Shown here: one piece after another, positions 10,042 through 23,104 of the stretch
Numbering within the stretch: position 1 is the first letter of the stretch
Layout of the letters: each line of letters begins with the position of its first letter
From: Quillaja saponaria
Taxonomy: Eukaryota > Streptophyta > Magnoliopsida > Fabales > Quillajaceae
Assembly: GCA_029379385.1 (NCBI GenBank)
Contig: CM055605.1
Location: 13,117,001-13,181,000, forward strand
Direction: 5' to 3'
DNA: 64,000 nt
Program-made: the position numbers and the translations under genes
The notes under the pieces: model-generated
What the model was told of the DNA's origin: nothing
Seen by the model: the letters and a program-made list of their open reading frames with translations, nothing else
The model's database searches: none

Positions 10042-12000
10042 TTAAGATTCCTGTAAAAATTCTCTTGCTAGAAAATCAGGCAAACAATTAGATTCTCCTT
10101 TTATAAATTCTATGTTGAATACAAAGATAGAAAAAATCCCTTGCCACTTTGCAAATATTTGTTTAGATGCTATGTTTTTAACATTTTCCAAAAGTATATT
10201 TTTAACAGATTTACAATCAATTCTTAATAAGAATTTTTGGTTTAACAAATCATATTCAAATTTAGTAATACACAAAATTATATATAACATTTCTTTTTTT
10301 ATTGTATAATAGTTTTGTTGAGCCCATTTCCAGGTTTCTAATGTGAATCTGACTAATTGCTCTTTATTAGCAAATCTCTATTTTAGGATTCCTCCATAGC
10401 CTATTTCAGAAGCATCTGTTTCTACAATTTATATGTTTCTGGATGGGGAATACATAAGCAAGGAAGCTCTTTTAGTCTTTGCTTTATTCTTTTAACAGCT
10501 TCGATGAACTCATTATTCTACTCAGGATGATTTTTCTTCAGTCTGGTAAATAATAATTTACAATTTAAAACTAGGTCTTTATAAAATTCTCCCACATAAT
10601 TAAAACTTTCTAAAAGTCTTTGTAATTGTTGTTTTTCCTTTAATTCAATAGGAAATTTATCATCAAATTGAATAGCTCTATCAATGGGTATAATTGATCC
10701 TTTACAAATATTGTGTCCTAAAAAGTGAATAGCAGTTCAAAATATTTTTATCTTTTTTGCTGATACTGCTAGTCCCGCTTTGGTGACAATATTCAAGAAT
10801 ATATGAAAATGTTTGAAATGTTTTTTAATGGAAGAAAAAAAATACTGAAACATCATCAATGTATACAATTATATATTCATAGTAAGAACTAAAAATGTCA
10901 TTCATAAAATTCTGAAATTCAGAATTAGCAATTTTTAATCCAAAGAGCATAACATTCCATTTATAATATCCAAAAGGTATTGTAAAAATAGTTTTATATC
11001 TATCATTTTCTGCTATTTAAATCTTCCAGTATCTAGATTTCATATCAAATTTAGAGAATACTTTAGCAGCATAAAGTCTGTTAAGCAGATCTTTTTTATT
11101 AGGAATTGGATATCTTATCCATCTTAGATATTTGTTCAAAGGTTTATAATTAATAACTAATCTCGAAACTCATTTTTCAAGCTCATCAGAATTTTCAACA
11201 TAAAATACTGGATAGCTCCAAGGATTATAGCTCTTTCTAATTAGTCTCTTTTTTAACAATTCTTCAATTTCTTCTTTACAGATTTTTAAATGTCTTGGAC
11301 CCATTGCAATAGGTCTAACCTTTGTAGGAATCTGTTTCTCAGAGAAATCTGGCTTATAAGGTAGTTTAATTATGTGTTATTTCCTATTCCAAAAAGCGTT
11401 AGGAATTTCAGTACATATTATTTGTTCTATGTTATTTTGAAATTTTTTAATTTCTTTTTGTAATTTTGAAGTTTTTAACTGTTCTTCAATTATTCTATAC
11501 TCTATCTTTTCTTTTAGAGACATTAGAATTTTTTTTTTTTATAATATCTTTTATTAGATTTTTTTCATACATTCTAGGATTTTTTACAAATTCAAATGTA
11601 ATTTGTCTTCCTATAATAGTTGACTCTATCTCAGACTCATCTATTCTAGATATAGGAAATAACATGTGTAGAAAATGATTTCCTAGAATTACCTCTTGAG
11701 CTAAACTCTTTACTAGAATAAAAGGTAGAGGAAAACAAACCTAATTGTTACAGGCTATCGCATTTGACAACTTATAATCTATTATTAGACGATTTTCATT
11801 TGCAGTGTGAAAAATTTGAGTGGTCTTTTGCTAATATTTTGAATATACCAATCCTTCATTGATACAGTTTAAATCTGTTCTTAAATCTATTAGAGCTATT
11901 GATTGAAGATTAAATTCATTGTTCACTACATTGTTACTTTAGTGAACCATTTTTGTGTTATTACTAACTCTATAGCACTAACCCATCATTCAGGATCATT
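10042..12000 (-). pseudogene. Viral protease-RT-RNase H, copy 1
   Basis: Minus-strand pieces of a caulimovirid replicase polyprotein, broken by several stops and frame changes. In coding order: protease block near 11860-11950, where the active-site motif reads ALIDLRTDLN instead of Asp-Ser-Gly; RT from about 11340, with a YIDD catalytic motif still present near 10860; RNase H with ETDASEIGYGG near 10420 and a C-terminal part (10290-10042) ending in PDFLAREFL. Integrase is absent, as in plant pararetroviruses. The enzyme would copy pregenomic RNA into DNA in the cytoplasm. Confidence 0.8.
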
Positions 12001-13851
12001 TAGAATATTAATAGAACCTTCATCAAATTATTGAATCATTATATCTTTTCTCTTCTTTTTGAGTTTTTGTTCTTTTTCATTATTTGTAGATTTCCACATA
12101 AGATTTTGAAATTGATCTTCATCTGACTCTTTTAAAATTTAAACTCTTCTTTTTAGAGTTTTTCAATCTTCTTTTATTTCTGATTTTAAATCAGCTATGG
12201 CTGGTTCTCTAAAAGTATTAACAGTTTTTACACTTTCAATTTATATTTTTGAAAGAATAAGAATCTTCTTTTATATTTCCTTATATTCTTGAATTCCTGT
12301 CCCGAAAAGACATTTGAATATAATTTTCAAGTTGTATTTGTCTTTTTTCTAGGTCTTGAATTTTATATATTAAGTTTAAGATTAGACTTGTTTCTTTAGA
12401 AAGCATATTAAGATTAAGATTATTTAATCCTATTGATTTAAGGATGCATTTATCACAATCATTATCAGAACAACACTTAGATTTTTTAGAGTTGTTTGAC
12501 TCATAACTAGATTCTCCTTAACTATAAATTTTTTATTAGATTCATAAAAACTTTCTTTTTCTTTTTTATAATGTTTTCTCTTATATGGCTTATTAGAGAA
12601 CTTTTTTAAAATTTTTGAGTCTTTTTAGACTGCTTATATAGACTTTATGTAAGGTAACCAAATTGTTCACAAAAGTTTCCTAATGCCTTTTTTCCACTTA
12701 ATTTTTCTTTATCTATTTGGCGTTTTAATCTTATATTATTACATAGCGATATTCTTACAGACACTACTTCTGAAGCTAACTTTTTATAAGTATAGCTACT
12801 ATAAAGTATATTACCTCTATGTTTGTCTTTCAATTTGTTTCTTATTTTACTGTAAATAGAGTTGGCAGACCAGCTAAAAATTTATCTTTCTAGTAATCCG
12901 TTTGATAATCAGGGCTTTGATAAACTCTAGATAAAAAGACATATTTATACCATTGAAAATCAGACAAATTTGGACATCCTAAATTTATTAGTTATTCATG
13001 GGATCTGTCTAGTCTGAGCATATTAGCTGCCATAAAGTGATTTATTATTGTATAGATCAGAGTATTAACTATATCAGCGACAAGATTTCCATTTTCTTGT
13101 TTTACTAAATTTAAAATTTCTTCTTTTGAAGTTTCTGAAAAATGAAAATCCTAACATCCAAGAAGCTGACCGGTAAATCCACTTATGATGGCTAAGGCTA
13201 TTTTTCTATCAACATTTATATTTAACCTACATGCTACTGCTTACATAAATATGTGTTTTGTGATTTGAAGAATATGATAATCTACTAAACCATTTAAGTT
13301 CCACTCAACTATAGACTTTTTGTCAAACTGGACCTTATCTTGTATTGCATTATCTTCATATTGAAGATCTAAAGGTGAAGGTCTCAGATAATATATTTTT
13401 AATAGTGCAGTGGGCATTGTTTTGTTCCAATGAAGTTTATTAACTTCCAAGTATGACTCTTTTTTAAAGGGTTCTAATATATTTTGGCTCAATATATTAA
13501 CACTTTTCTTGTCTGACAAGTTTAATTTTTGTAACCTGTTTACTAATTTATCCACAAAGTATTTATCATTAATTTTTGACTTTTTTCTAAATTTCAAATT
13601 TACTTCAGGAGGTAGTTTCATCATTATAGGATCTATTTTTGGAGTTTTTTTTTTATTTTTTATAGAAGACCCTAAAACTTGTTAAAATATCTGCTAAGAA
13701 GATTTTTCTTGCTAAGAAAATTTTCTGTTCTAGAGGATTGCTTTCCTAAAAATTGAAGGAACATATTTGTATAATTATTTTAGTTAGATATTTCAACCAA
13801 AATACTAGAAGTAGATGCTTCTTTTAGTATGGCTGAGTAAGGATTTGCCAT
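12001..13851 (-). pseudogene. Viral coat protein region, copy 1
   Basis: A frame starts MANPYSAILKE at 13851 and breaks up by stops. The best open piece (13624-13241) includes VEWNLNGLVDYHILQI, resembling a conserved stretch in caulimovirid coat proteins. The basic, lysine-rich end (about 12830-12530) precedes the position of the CCHC knuckle, which is degraded here but readable in copy 2. This is the only copy with the N-terminal half of the coat protein. Whether it was a separate ORF or part of a polyprotein in the ancestor cannot be decided. Confidence 0.65.
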
Positions 13852-13869
13852 AATTTATCCTTTTGATTT

Positions 13870-15199
13870 TTAATAGAAAGGAAAGACTCTGGGAGATGAA
13901 TTGTCGAAATATTCTTTCCTTCTCTTGTAAAGAAGTTTTGATAAGCAACTTCTAAGACATTTAAAAATTGAGAATTCTCAAAATCAGGCCAATCTTTTTA
14001 TGATATCTAAACGCTCTTTCCAGCCAGTTAATGAATCCTAGTTTTTTATGAAATTTTTTCATATACTGCTTATGCATGAAAATCTAATAATTTCTTTATT
14101 TTTCACTAAAAGTAGTGTAAAACCATTTATGTTTATTTGTAAAAGGGTGGAGAGACTCTTTTGAAGATAACATGCAGGTGTATAACCTATTTCAGAATGA
14201 GTTGAATAAGCAATCCTAGATGGTGATTTTAACCCTTGTTTTGAAGGTGTCTCTACTTCATAATGAGGGTCACTAATATGATCTTAAGATTTAATAATTC
14301 TTTCTATTACCTGTTTTCTTTCATTTTCAGTTATGGAAATAAAAGAGGTAGACATCTTTTTAGAAGATCCTCCTAGATTTAATCTAATATTTCTATTAGA
14401 TGAGAATTTTATCTCTACATCTCTATCGGTATATTTAATAACCGATTCTAGGTTTCTAGTTTCTAATTTCTTTGGTAATACTCCTTAATCTATTTTTCAA
14501 GTTTCAAGAAGTTTAACCTGATCCCAAGTGACTATTTTAGGGACAACCATGTTTGTTTTAGCTAGATTAGCTATAAACAGTATGATTTCACTCTTTTATG
14601 TTCTATTATGGCATTAAGTGTCATGGTATTCATAACCTTATAGTAAATTCTATATATTAGAACAACATTTTCAGATCTAGGTAACATGTCAAAACTATGA
14701 GATTGAATGTTTAGAGTTAAAGCATTCATTATGTTTTGATCTGTTAACGAGATTGAAAAGTTAAGATAACAACTAAAGAATACAAGCCCATCACAAAGAC
14801 TTGATTCTATATATCCTAATAAGGAATCTAAGAACTTATTGTGTCTTGTATCCCTGACACATATTATGGCTGAATTGTTTAATCCAAATTTGGTTAAGGG
14901 ATATAAAGCAACCTAAACCATTCCTATATCCAAGTATTTAAATTTCTTTTTATGTTAAAATGTTTTGTCCTTCTTTAAGGGGATTGACTCTTCCATAGTT
15001 TTAATTATATAGTCTTGGTTTAGAATAAAATTTCCTTTCCTATAAATATGTTTATCGAAAGTTTGAGGTAAATTCCAACTCTGCAATTTCTTTTCTAAAT
15101 TTTCTACTAATATAATTTCTTTATTACTTTTAAAAAAATATCAGAAGTAGAGCCAGAAGAGTTAGCAGAGTTAGAGAATCTTCTTAAAATATTAGCCAT
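13870..15199 (-). pseudogene. Viral movement protein (30K superfamily)
   Basis: Begins MANILRRFSNS at 15199. The clearest homology is at about 14900-14600 on the minus strand: SAIICVRDTRHNKFLDSLLG, then CDGLVFFSCYLNFSISL, then an IYRIYYKV segment, the core of caulimovirid cell-to-cell movement proteins that enlarge plasmodesmata. Several in-frame stops and frameshifts interrupt it. It is present only in copy 1; the copies starting at 20238 and 20239 begin downstream of it. Its position just after the leader region matches the viral gene order. Confidence 0.75.
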
Positions 15200-15975
15200 T
15201 ATAACTTTGAGTCAAAGAAGCAAACTGTAGAAAGACTTATACAACTCTCAGCGTCCTCACCTCAATGGACTACACAGGTTTTCAGATACCTCGACTTCGT
15301 TTCCTGGGTTTTCTTCTCAAATTTGAAGATTAATGAACTACTACTTTAAGATTATTCATAATCTCTACTAACTTATAGTTCTAATATTAATAGGAGAAGC
15401 ACACACATAAAAAAATAAGCAAACAAAGCACAAAACAACAACAAACAAACAATACACAAAAACAAGTAAGATAAATTTGAAAAATAGAACTTACATTAAA
15501 GCGAGGATAATAACAGATACAAACTTTCCACACTTTACAAGTACAGTCTATATCACAGGTACCAACTGAAACATAGGTACAAGTTTTGAATTATCTAAGA
15601 GAAGACTTAAAGATCCCAAGCTTGCTCATAACTCACAAAAAATTTTATTTTACACAAATTAAACACTCAGATACTTAGAAACTCTTCTCAAACGTCTAAA
15701 GAAAAACTTGTTCTTCCTAGGAAGGCTCAATCCTCTATTTAAATGCTGAAATCCTTCAAATAAGGATGAACAAAATAGATTCCTTACAATAACGCACCTT
15801 AACTTGTTTGGGCACGTGTCCTGCATAGGTTGAAGTCATCCCGCCAGAAAAGAAGATAATAATAAAGCAACATTTAGTTTTAATAATTTGATAAACTTTT
15901 GCCCCAAAAGCTTCCTTCTTTTTGAAAAGTAGAATCTTCTTTTAGAAAGCAAAATATTTGTTTTACAAAAGCAAA
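15200..15975 (-). promoter_or_regulatory. Viral promoter / leader region, minus-strand copy
   Basis: Non-coding sequence between the downstream ORF and the movement protein, the place of the pregenomic promoter and leader in caulimovirids. A TATA-like ATTTAAATAGAG lies at 15744-15733 (minus) and has a near-identical counterpart at 24419-24430 in the inverted copy. A run of A/C-rich leader (15480-15400 on plus) is also conserved between copies. Promoter activity is inference. Confidence 0.5.
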
Positions 15976-17088
15976 TTATGGATAGGTCCCTTCTTTAAGA
16001 AAATCTTTTACTTCTTCGTCGAATGGATCTTGTGAATCTTGAAAATAAGCCAGGTCATCCTAACTCATATCTAAACTGTTATCTTCCAGGATTTTTAATA
16101 ATTCTTTTTGGACGTATTCTTTAAAGGAAAAGGCTAATAACCTTTGACCATGTCTAATACCTTTTTGTTTACATTCAAATAAGGTTTAAGTGTTGGGGCT
16201 TAGGACTTCAAGATCCTTAATTTTTGGAAGTTATTAAGATTTTCTTCAAGATTAAAAAAGTTATCCTCCCACTTAATTTGGGATATCCTGATTAACCATG
16301 CAACTAATTGATTAATCCCAAAAGCAGTAGTAGTACATTCCTTCAATATAAATTTTCATTTTACTATCCATGGAATTGGATAGTATGCTGCAAACATAAT
16401 TATTTTATCTTGAGGTTCTAGAGAGCTATTATTCTAACACAATCTTCATCTAATATTGATAAATATATTTTGGAAGGGAGATAGGTAATAATCCCTAAAA
16501 AAAGTACCAGGTTTTAAACCATTGTGAGAAAGTATTAGGAGAGGGTTCCTCATTGAGAGTGAATCTGAGAAATCAATTATGTTTTCTTGCTTTATTTTCA
16601 AATAAACTCAAATTCTCCCATGCAGCCACATAATCAAAATAATTGTATAGCCAAGAAAATATTCTTCTTTCTCTTAATTGTTTTTGTTAGTATAGATCCA
16701 TTCCCCATTTATCAAATTTCATAACTTTATAAATTATAAGTTTGGAATAAGCCCATTCAGTCCCTATTCTAATCCAAGGTTTGCGAGAAACAGACTCAGT
16801 GTCTATAAGAATATTTAAATAGTATAAAATACCTTTAGGTTCTAATTCAGAAGTAAGGTTATTGTTAAGATAGAATGGAGCTATCTCGTAAGGAGCTAAA
16901 TTAGCACATCTTTTCTTAATTGGAGCTATCTTTTAATAAGATAGAGGAATGTAGGGATATTTAAAGTTTTTGGTATTACAAGAAAAAGCTAACTCATAAA
17001 CCTGATCGCTTAGGAATTCTTTGTCGGATTCCTCAATATTAAAAGCTAAGATATTTCTTTTTACAGGAGAGCTTAATTGAGAAAACAT
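15976..17088 (-). pseudogene. Viral downstream ORF of unknown function, copy 2
   Basis: Begins MFSQLSSPVKRNIL at 17088 and ends at 15976 with FLKEGTYP. The span is 1,113 bases, a multiple of three; the copy at 23105-24187 spans 1,083, also a multiple of three, so the ancestral gene was about 360-370 codons. A recognisable block is YVAAWENLSLFENK. Stops interrupt both copies. The C-terminal end is acidic (DPFDEE). I recognise no enzyme or structural domain. A separate ORF after RNase H is a feature reported for florendoviruses; the match to that gene is inference. Confidence 0.6.
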
Positions 17089-17099
17089 AACTCCTTTTT

Positions 17100-19000
17100 C
17101 TTTAGGATCCCTGCAAAAATTCTCTTGTTAAAAAATCGGGTAAAGAATTAGATTCTCCTTTTATAAATTCTATGCCAACTTCAAAGACATAAAGAATCCC
17201 TTTTCACCTTGCAAATATTTGTTTAGATGCTATGTTTTTAACATCTTTTAAAAATAAATCTTTAGCAGATTTATAATCAATTCTTAATAAGAATTTTTTG
17301 TTTAACAAATCAGATTCAAATTTAGTAATGCACAAAACTATAGATAACATTTCCTTTTTTATCGTAGAATAGTTTTGTTAAGCTTCTTTCCAGGTTCCTG
17401 ATATGAATTTGACTAATTGCTCTTTATTAGCAATTCTCTATTTTAGGATTCCTCCATAGCCTATTTCAGAAATGTTTGTTTCTACAATTTTATATGCTTC
17501 TAGATAAGGAATACATAAGCAAGGAAGTTCTTTTATTCTTTACTTTATTCTTTTAATAGCTTCGATGAACTCATTATTTCACTCAGGAAGATTTTTCTTC
17601 AATCTTGTAAATAATAATTTACAATCTAAAGCTAAGTCTTTATAAAATTCTCTCACATAATTAAGACTTCCTAAAAGTTTTTGTAGTTGCTATTTTTCCT
17701 TTAATTCATTAAGAAATTTATTAGCAAATTGAATAGTTCTATCAATGGGTATAATTAATCCTTTATAAATATTATGTCGTAAAAAGTGAATAACAACTTA
17801 AAATATTTTTATCTTTTTTGTTGATACTAACAATATTCGAGAACATACGAAGATATTTGAAATATTTTTCAATGGAAAAAGAAAACACTAAAACATCATC
17901 AATATACACAATTATATATTCATGGTAAGGATTAAAAATGCCATTAATAATATTCTGAAATTTATAATGTCCAAAAGGGCATGATATTTTATTCATAATA
18001 TCCAAAAGGTACTGTAAAAACAGTTTTATATCTATCATTTTCTGCTATTTAAATCCTCCATTATTCGGATTTCATATCAAATTTAGAGAATACTTTAGTA
18101 ACATAAAGTCTATTAAGCAGATCCTTTTTATTAGGAATTAGATATCTTATCCATCTTAGAGTTTTGTTCAAAGATTTATAATCAATAACTAATCTCGAAA
18201 CTCATTTTTCAAGCTCATCAGCATTTTCAACATAAAATACTGGATAGCTCCAAGGATTATAGCTCTTCCTAATTAGTCTCTTTTTTAACAATTCTACAAT
18301 TTCTTTTTTACAGATTTTTAAATGTCTTGGACCCATTGCAATAAGGTCTAACCTTTGTAGGAATCTGTTTCTCAGAGAAATCTGGCTCATAAGGCAGTTT
18401 AATTATGTGTTATTTCCTATTCCAAAAAGCGTTAGGAATTTCAGCACATATTATTTGTTCTATTTGATTTTGAAATTTTTTAATTTCTTTTTGTAGTTTT
18501 GAAGTTTTTAAATGTTCTTCAATTCTTCTATACTCAACTTTTCTTTTAGAGACATGAGAACTTTTTTTTTTAATAATATATTTTATTCGATTTATTTTAT
18601 GCATTCTATGTTTCTTTACAAATTCAAATTTAATTTGTCTTCTTATAATAGTTGACTCTATCCCAAACTCATCTATTCTAGATATAGGGAAAGATATGTG
18701 TAGGAAATCATTTCCTAGAATTACCTCTTGGGCTAAACCCATTACTAGAACAAAAGGTAGAGATAAACAAATCTTATTATTGCATACAGCCACATTTGAC
18801 AACTTATAATCCATTATTAGGTGATTTTTATCTGCAACGTGAAGAATTTAAGTAGTCTTTTAATAGTATTTTGAAGGTACCAATCCTTCATTATTGCAGT
18901 TTAAATCTACTCCTGAATCTATTAGAGCTATTGATTGAAAATTAAATTCATTGTTCACTATAATTGTTACTTTAGTGAATCATTTTTGAACTATTACTAG
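17100..19000 (-). pseudogene. Viral protease-RT-RNase H, copy 2
   Basis: Homologue of copy 1. This is the only copy whose protease active site is canonical: SIALIDSGVDLNC near 18960-18900, with Asp-Ser-Gly. The RT start (MSQISLRNRF at 18390) and the fingers region ending SYPVFYVENADELEK are readable, followed by VIDYK near 18190 and an intact YIDDVLVF at about 17920-17880. Stops and frame changes occur between these blocks. RNase H lies at about 17500-17100. Confidence 0.75.
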
Positions 19001-20238
19001 CTTTATAGCACAAACCTATCCTTTAAGATCATTTAGAATATTAACAAATCTTTCATCAGGTTCTTGAATCATTATACATTTTTTCTTGTTTCATCATTAT
19101 TTGTAGATTTTCACATAAGATCTTGAAATTGATCTTCATCTGACTCTTTTAAAATTGAAAATCTTCCTTTTAGACTTTTTAAGTCTTTTTTTATTTCATT
19201 TATTTCTGATTTTAAATCAGCTGTGGTCGGTTCTCTAGAAGTATTAACAGTTTTTACTCTTTCAATTATATTTTTGAAATAATAAGAATCGTCTTTTATA
19301 ATTCCTTTTATTTCTGAATTTATGCCCTAGGAAGACATTTTAATATAATTTTCAAGTTGTATTCTTCTCTCTTGTAGGTCTTGAATTTTATCTACTAAGT
19401 TTATGATTAGACTTTCTTCCTTAGAAAGCATATTAAGACTAAGATTATTTAATTCTATTGATTTAAGGATGCATTCACCATAATCATCATTAGAATAACT
19501 CTTAAATTTTTTAGAGTTGTCTGACTCATAACTAGATTTTTTTTTAGTTTGAGTTTGACCTAGGTTGCTTTATTATAAAAGCAATTTGTTTTTCTTTTTC
19601 TTCATCAGAATCTTCTAACAGGATTTGACACAAGGATATTTTTAATCTTTTATCTATTTTAAGAGCATTTATTTTCTTTTTAACCCTACATTTGTTTTGA
19701 TAATGAGTTGGTTTGCTACATTTATAGCAAAAATGAACTTTTTTGAAATTAGTTTTCTTAGCTACAGGTTTTTTTACTGGATTCATAATAACTTGTTTTT
19801 GCCTTTTTTTTTTTTATAATGTTTTTTCTTATATGGCTTATTAGAGAACTTCTTTTTAAATTTTTGAGTCTTTTTAGGCTGCTTAAATCGACTTCCTATA
19901 ATGTAATCAAATTGTTTACAGAAGTTTCCTAACTCCTTTTTTTCACTTAATTTTTCTTTATCTATTTGGCGTTTTAATCTTATATCATTATATAACAATA
20001 TTTCTACATATATTACTTATGAGACTAACTCTCCGTAAGTATAGCTACTATAAGATATATTATCTCCATGTTTGTCTTTCAATTTGTTTCTTATTTTATC
20101 TGCAAGTAGAATTGACAGACCGACTAAAAATTTTTCTTTCCAAAAATCTTTTGACTATCTGGGCTTTGATAAACTCTAGATAAAAAGATATCTTTATACC
20201 ATTAAAAATGAAACAAATCTGGACATCTTAAATTTATT
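19001..20238 (-). pseudogene. Viral coat protein C-terminal part with CCHC knuckle, copy 2
   Basis: Basic, lysine-rich stretch (19998-19783) followed by an intact zinc knuckle FCYKCSKPTHYQNKC (C-x2-C-x4-H-x4-C) at about 19730-19685, then an acidic tail. The knuckle binds nucleic acid during packaging. Homology begins abruptly at 20238, the inversion junction, without the N-terminal half of the coat protein. Confidence 0.7.
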
Positions 20239-21260
20239 ATGAAATTTTTATCTAAAGTTTATCAAAGGCTAGATAGTCAAGTGAGTTTCTGGAAAGAGAA
20301 ATTTTTAACTGGTCTACCATCTTTATTAGCAGATAAAATAAGAAATAAATTGAATGACAAACACGAAGGTAATATATTTTGCAGTAGATATATTTACGGA
20401 GAGTTAGCCTTAGAAGTAGTGTATGTAGGAATATCGTTATGCAATGATATAAGATTAAAATGCCAAATATATAAATAAAAATTAAGTGGGAAAAAAACGT
20501 TAGGAAATTTTTATGAACAATTTGACTAACCTACAGGAAGTAGATATAAGCAGTCTAAAAAGACTTAAAAATTTCAAAAGAAATTCTCTAATAAGTCATA
20601 TAAGAGAAAATATTATAAAAAAGAAAAAAAGGCAAAAACAGGTTAATCTAGTAAAAATCCTGTAGCTAAGGAAATTAATTTTAGAAAATTTCATATTTGT
20701 TATAAATGTGACAAATCAAGTCATTATCAAAACAAATATAGGGTTAAGAAAAAAATAAATGCTCTTCAAATAGATGAAGGTTTAAAAAAATCATTGTGTA
20801 AGATCTTGTTGGAAGATTCTGATGAAGAAAAAGAAGAAACATTTGTTTTTATAATAGAGCAACATAGGTCAGACTCAAACTCAGAAGAAGAATCTAGTTA
20901 TGAGTCAGACTACTCTAAAAAATCTAAGTGTTATTCTTATAATGATTGTGATGAATGCATCCTTAAATCAATAGGATTAAATCATCTTAGTCTTAATATG
21001 CTTTCTAGGGAAGAAAGTACAATCTTATATTTAATAAATAAAATTCAATAATTGAAAGAGAGAAGAATACACTTGAAAATTATATTCAAATGTCTTCCTG
21101 GGATAGGAATTTAGGAATAAAAGAAAGTATAAAAAACAATTCTTATTCTTTCAAAAATATAATTGAAAGAGTAAAAACTGTTAATACTTCTAGAGAAATG
21201 GCCATAGCTTATTTAAAATCAGAAATAAATGTAATAAAAAGGATTTTAAAACTTTAAAAA
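20239..21260 (+). pseudogene. Viral coat protein C-terminal part, copy 3 (inverted)
   Basis: Plus-strand homologue of copy 2. The shared sequence TTTATCAAAGGCTAGATAGT at about 20255 pairs with 20176-20157 on the other strand. The CCHC knuckle is damaged here (CYKCDKSSHYQNKY, last Cys lost) and the acidic tail with SNSEEESSYESDYSKK is readable at 20875-20930. Stops interrupt it. Sequence agrees with viral order through to the protease. Confidence 0.65.
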
Positions 21261-21479
21261 TAAAAGTTTCAATTTTAGAAGAATAAGATGAATATTAATT
21301 TCAAGATCTTATACGGGAATTTAGAAATAATAAAAAAGAACAAGAACTCGAAAACAAGGAAAAATATATAATGATTCAAGAACCTAATGAAGGATCTGTT
21401 AATATTCTAAATAATCCTAAATGATGGGCTTGTGTTATAAAGTTAATAGTAGCTCAAAAATGATTCACTAAAGTAACAA

Positions 21480-23082
21480 TTGTAGTGAACAATGAATTTA
21501 GTTTTCAATCAATAGCTCTAATAGAATCAGTAAAAGATTTAAATTGTATCAATGAATGTTTAGTATCTTCAAAGTACTATCAAAAAACCACTCAAATCCT
21601 TCATGCTGCAGATAGAAATCGTCTAATAATAGATTATAAGTTGTTAAATATGCCTGTCTGCAACAATAAGATTTGTTTTCTTCTACTTTTTGTTCTAGTA
21701 AAGGGTTTAGCCCAAGAAGTAATTCTAGGAAATCATTTCCCACACATATTAGACGAGTCTAGGGTATAGTCAACTATTAAAAGAAGGCAAATTAAATTAG
21801 AATTTGTAGAGGAACCTATTGCAATAGGTCCAAGATATTTAGAAATCTGTAAAAAAGAAATTGAAGAATTGTTAATAAAAGGACTAATGAAAAAGAGCTA
21901 TAGTACTTGGAGCTGTTTAGTAATTTATGTTGAAAATTCTGCTGAGCATGAAAGAGGAGTTCCGAGATTAGTTATTAATTATAAACTTTTGAACAAAGCT
22001 CTAAGACGGATAAAATATCTAATTTCTAATAAAAAAGGACCTACTTAATAGACTTTATATTGCTAAAGTATTTTCTAAATTTGATATGAAATTTGGATAC
22101 TGACAGATTCAAATAGCAGAAAAAGATAGATATAAAAATGCTTTTACAGTACCTTTTGGACATTATGAATGAAATTTCATGCCCTTTGGATTAAAACAAT
22201 GCTCCTTTTGAATTTCAGAATATTATGAATGACATTTTTAATCTTTACCATGAATATATAATTGCGTACAGTTATGATGTTTTAGTGTTTTTTTTCTTCC
22301 ATTGAAAAATATTTTAAACATTTTCTTCTGTTCTTGAATATTGTCACCAAAGCGAGAATAGCAGTATTAACAAAAAAGGTAAAAATATTTCAAATTGTTA
22401 TTAGCTTTTTTTGACACACTATTTATAAAGAATCAATTATACCCATTGATAGACCTATTCAATTTACAGATAATTTTCTTAATGAATTAAAGGAAAAACA
22501 ACAATTACAAAGATTGTTAAGAAGTTTTAATTATGTTAGAGAATTTTATAAAGATCTAGCTTTAGATTGTAAATTATTATTTACAAGACTGAAAAAAAAA
22601 AATTCCTCCTAAGTGGAATAATGAGTTCTCCGAAGCTATTACAAGAATAAAGCAAAGATTAAAAGAGCTTCCTTGCTTATGTATTCCCTATCCAGAAGCA
22701 TATAAAAATGTACAAACAGATACTTCTAAAATAGGCTATGGAGGAATCCAAATAGAGAATTGATAATAAAAAGCAATTAGTCAAATTCACATCAGGAACC
22801 TGGAAAAGAGCACAACAAAATTATTTTACGATAAAAAAGGAAATGTTATCTATAATTTTGTGCATTACTAAATTTGAATATGATTTGTTAAACAAAAAAT
22901 TCTTATTAAGAATTGATTATAAATCTAATAAATATATACTTTTGAAAGATGTTAAAAACATAGTATCTAAACAAATATTTGCAAGGTGGCAAGGGATTCT
23001 TTCTGTCATTGAATTCAACATAGAATTTATAAAAGGAGAATCTAATTTTTTGCCCGATTTTCTAACAAGAGAATTTTTGTAG
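21480..23082 (+). pseudogene. Viral protease-RT-RNase H, copy 3 (inverted)
   Basis: Protease block ALIESVKDLNC (Asp and Gly lost) at about 21520. RT from about 21810, with VINYKLLNKAL at about 21970 and KFDMKFGY at about 22080; the catalytic YIDD is mutated (YSYDVLVF near 22265). RNase H with QTDTSKIGYGG near 22715, and an open C-terminal piece at 22843-23082 ending PDFLTREFL. Each copy has lost different catalytic residues. Confidence 0.75.
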
Positions 23083-23104
23083 GGATCCTAAAGGAAAAGG
23101 TGTT

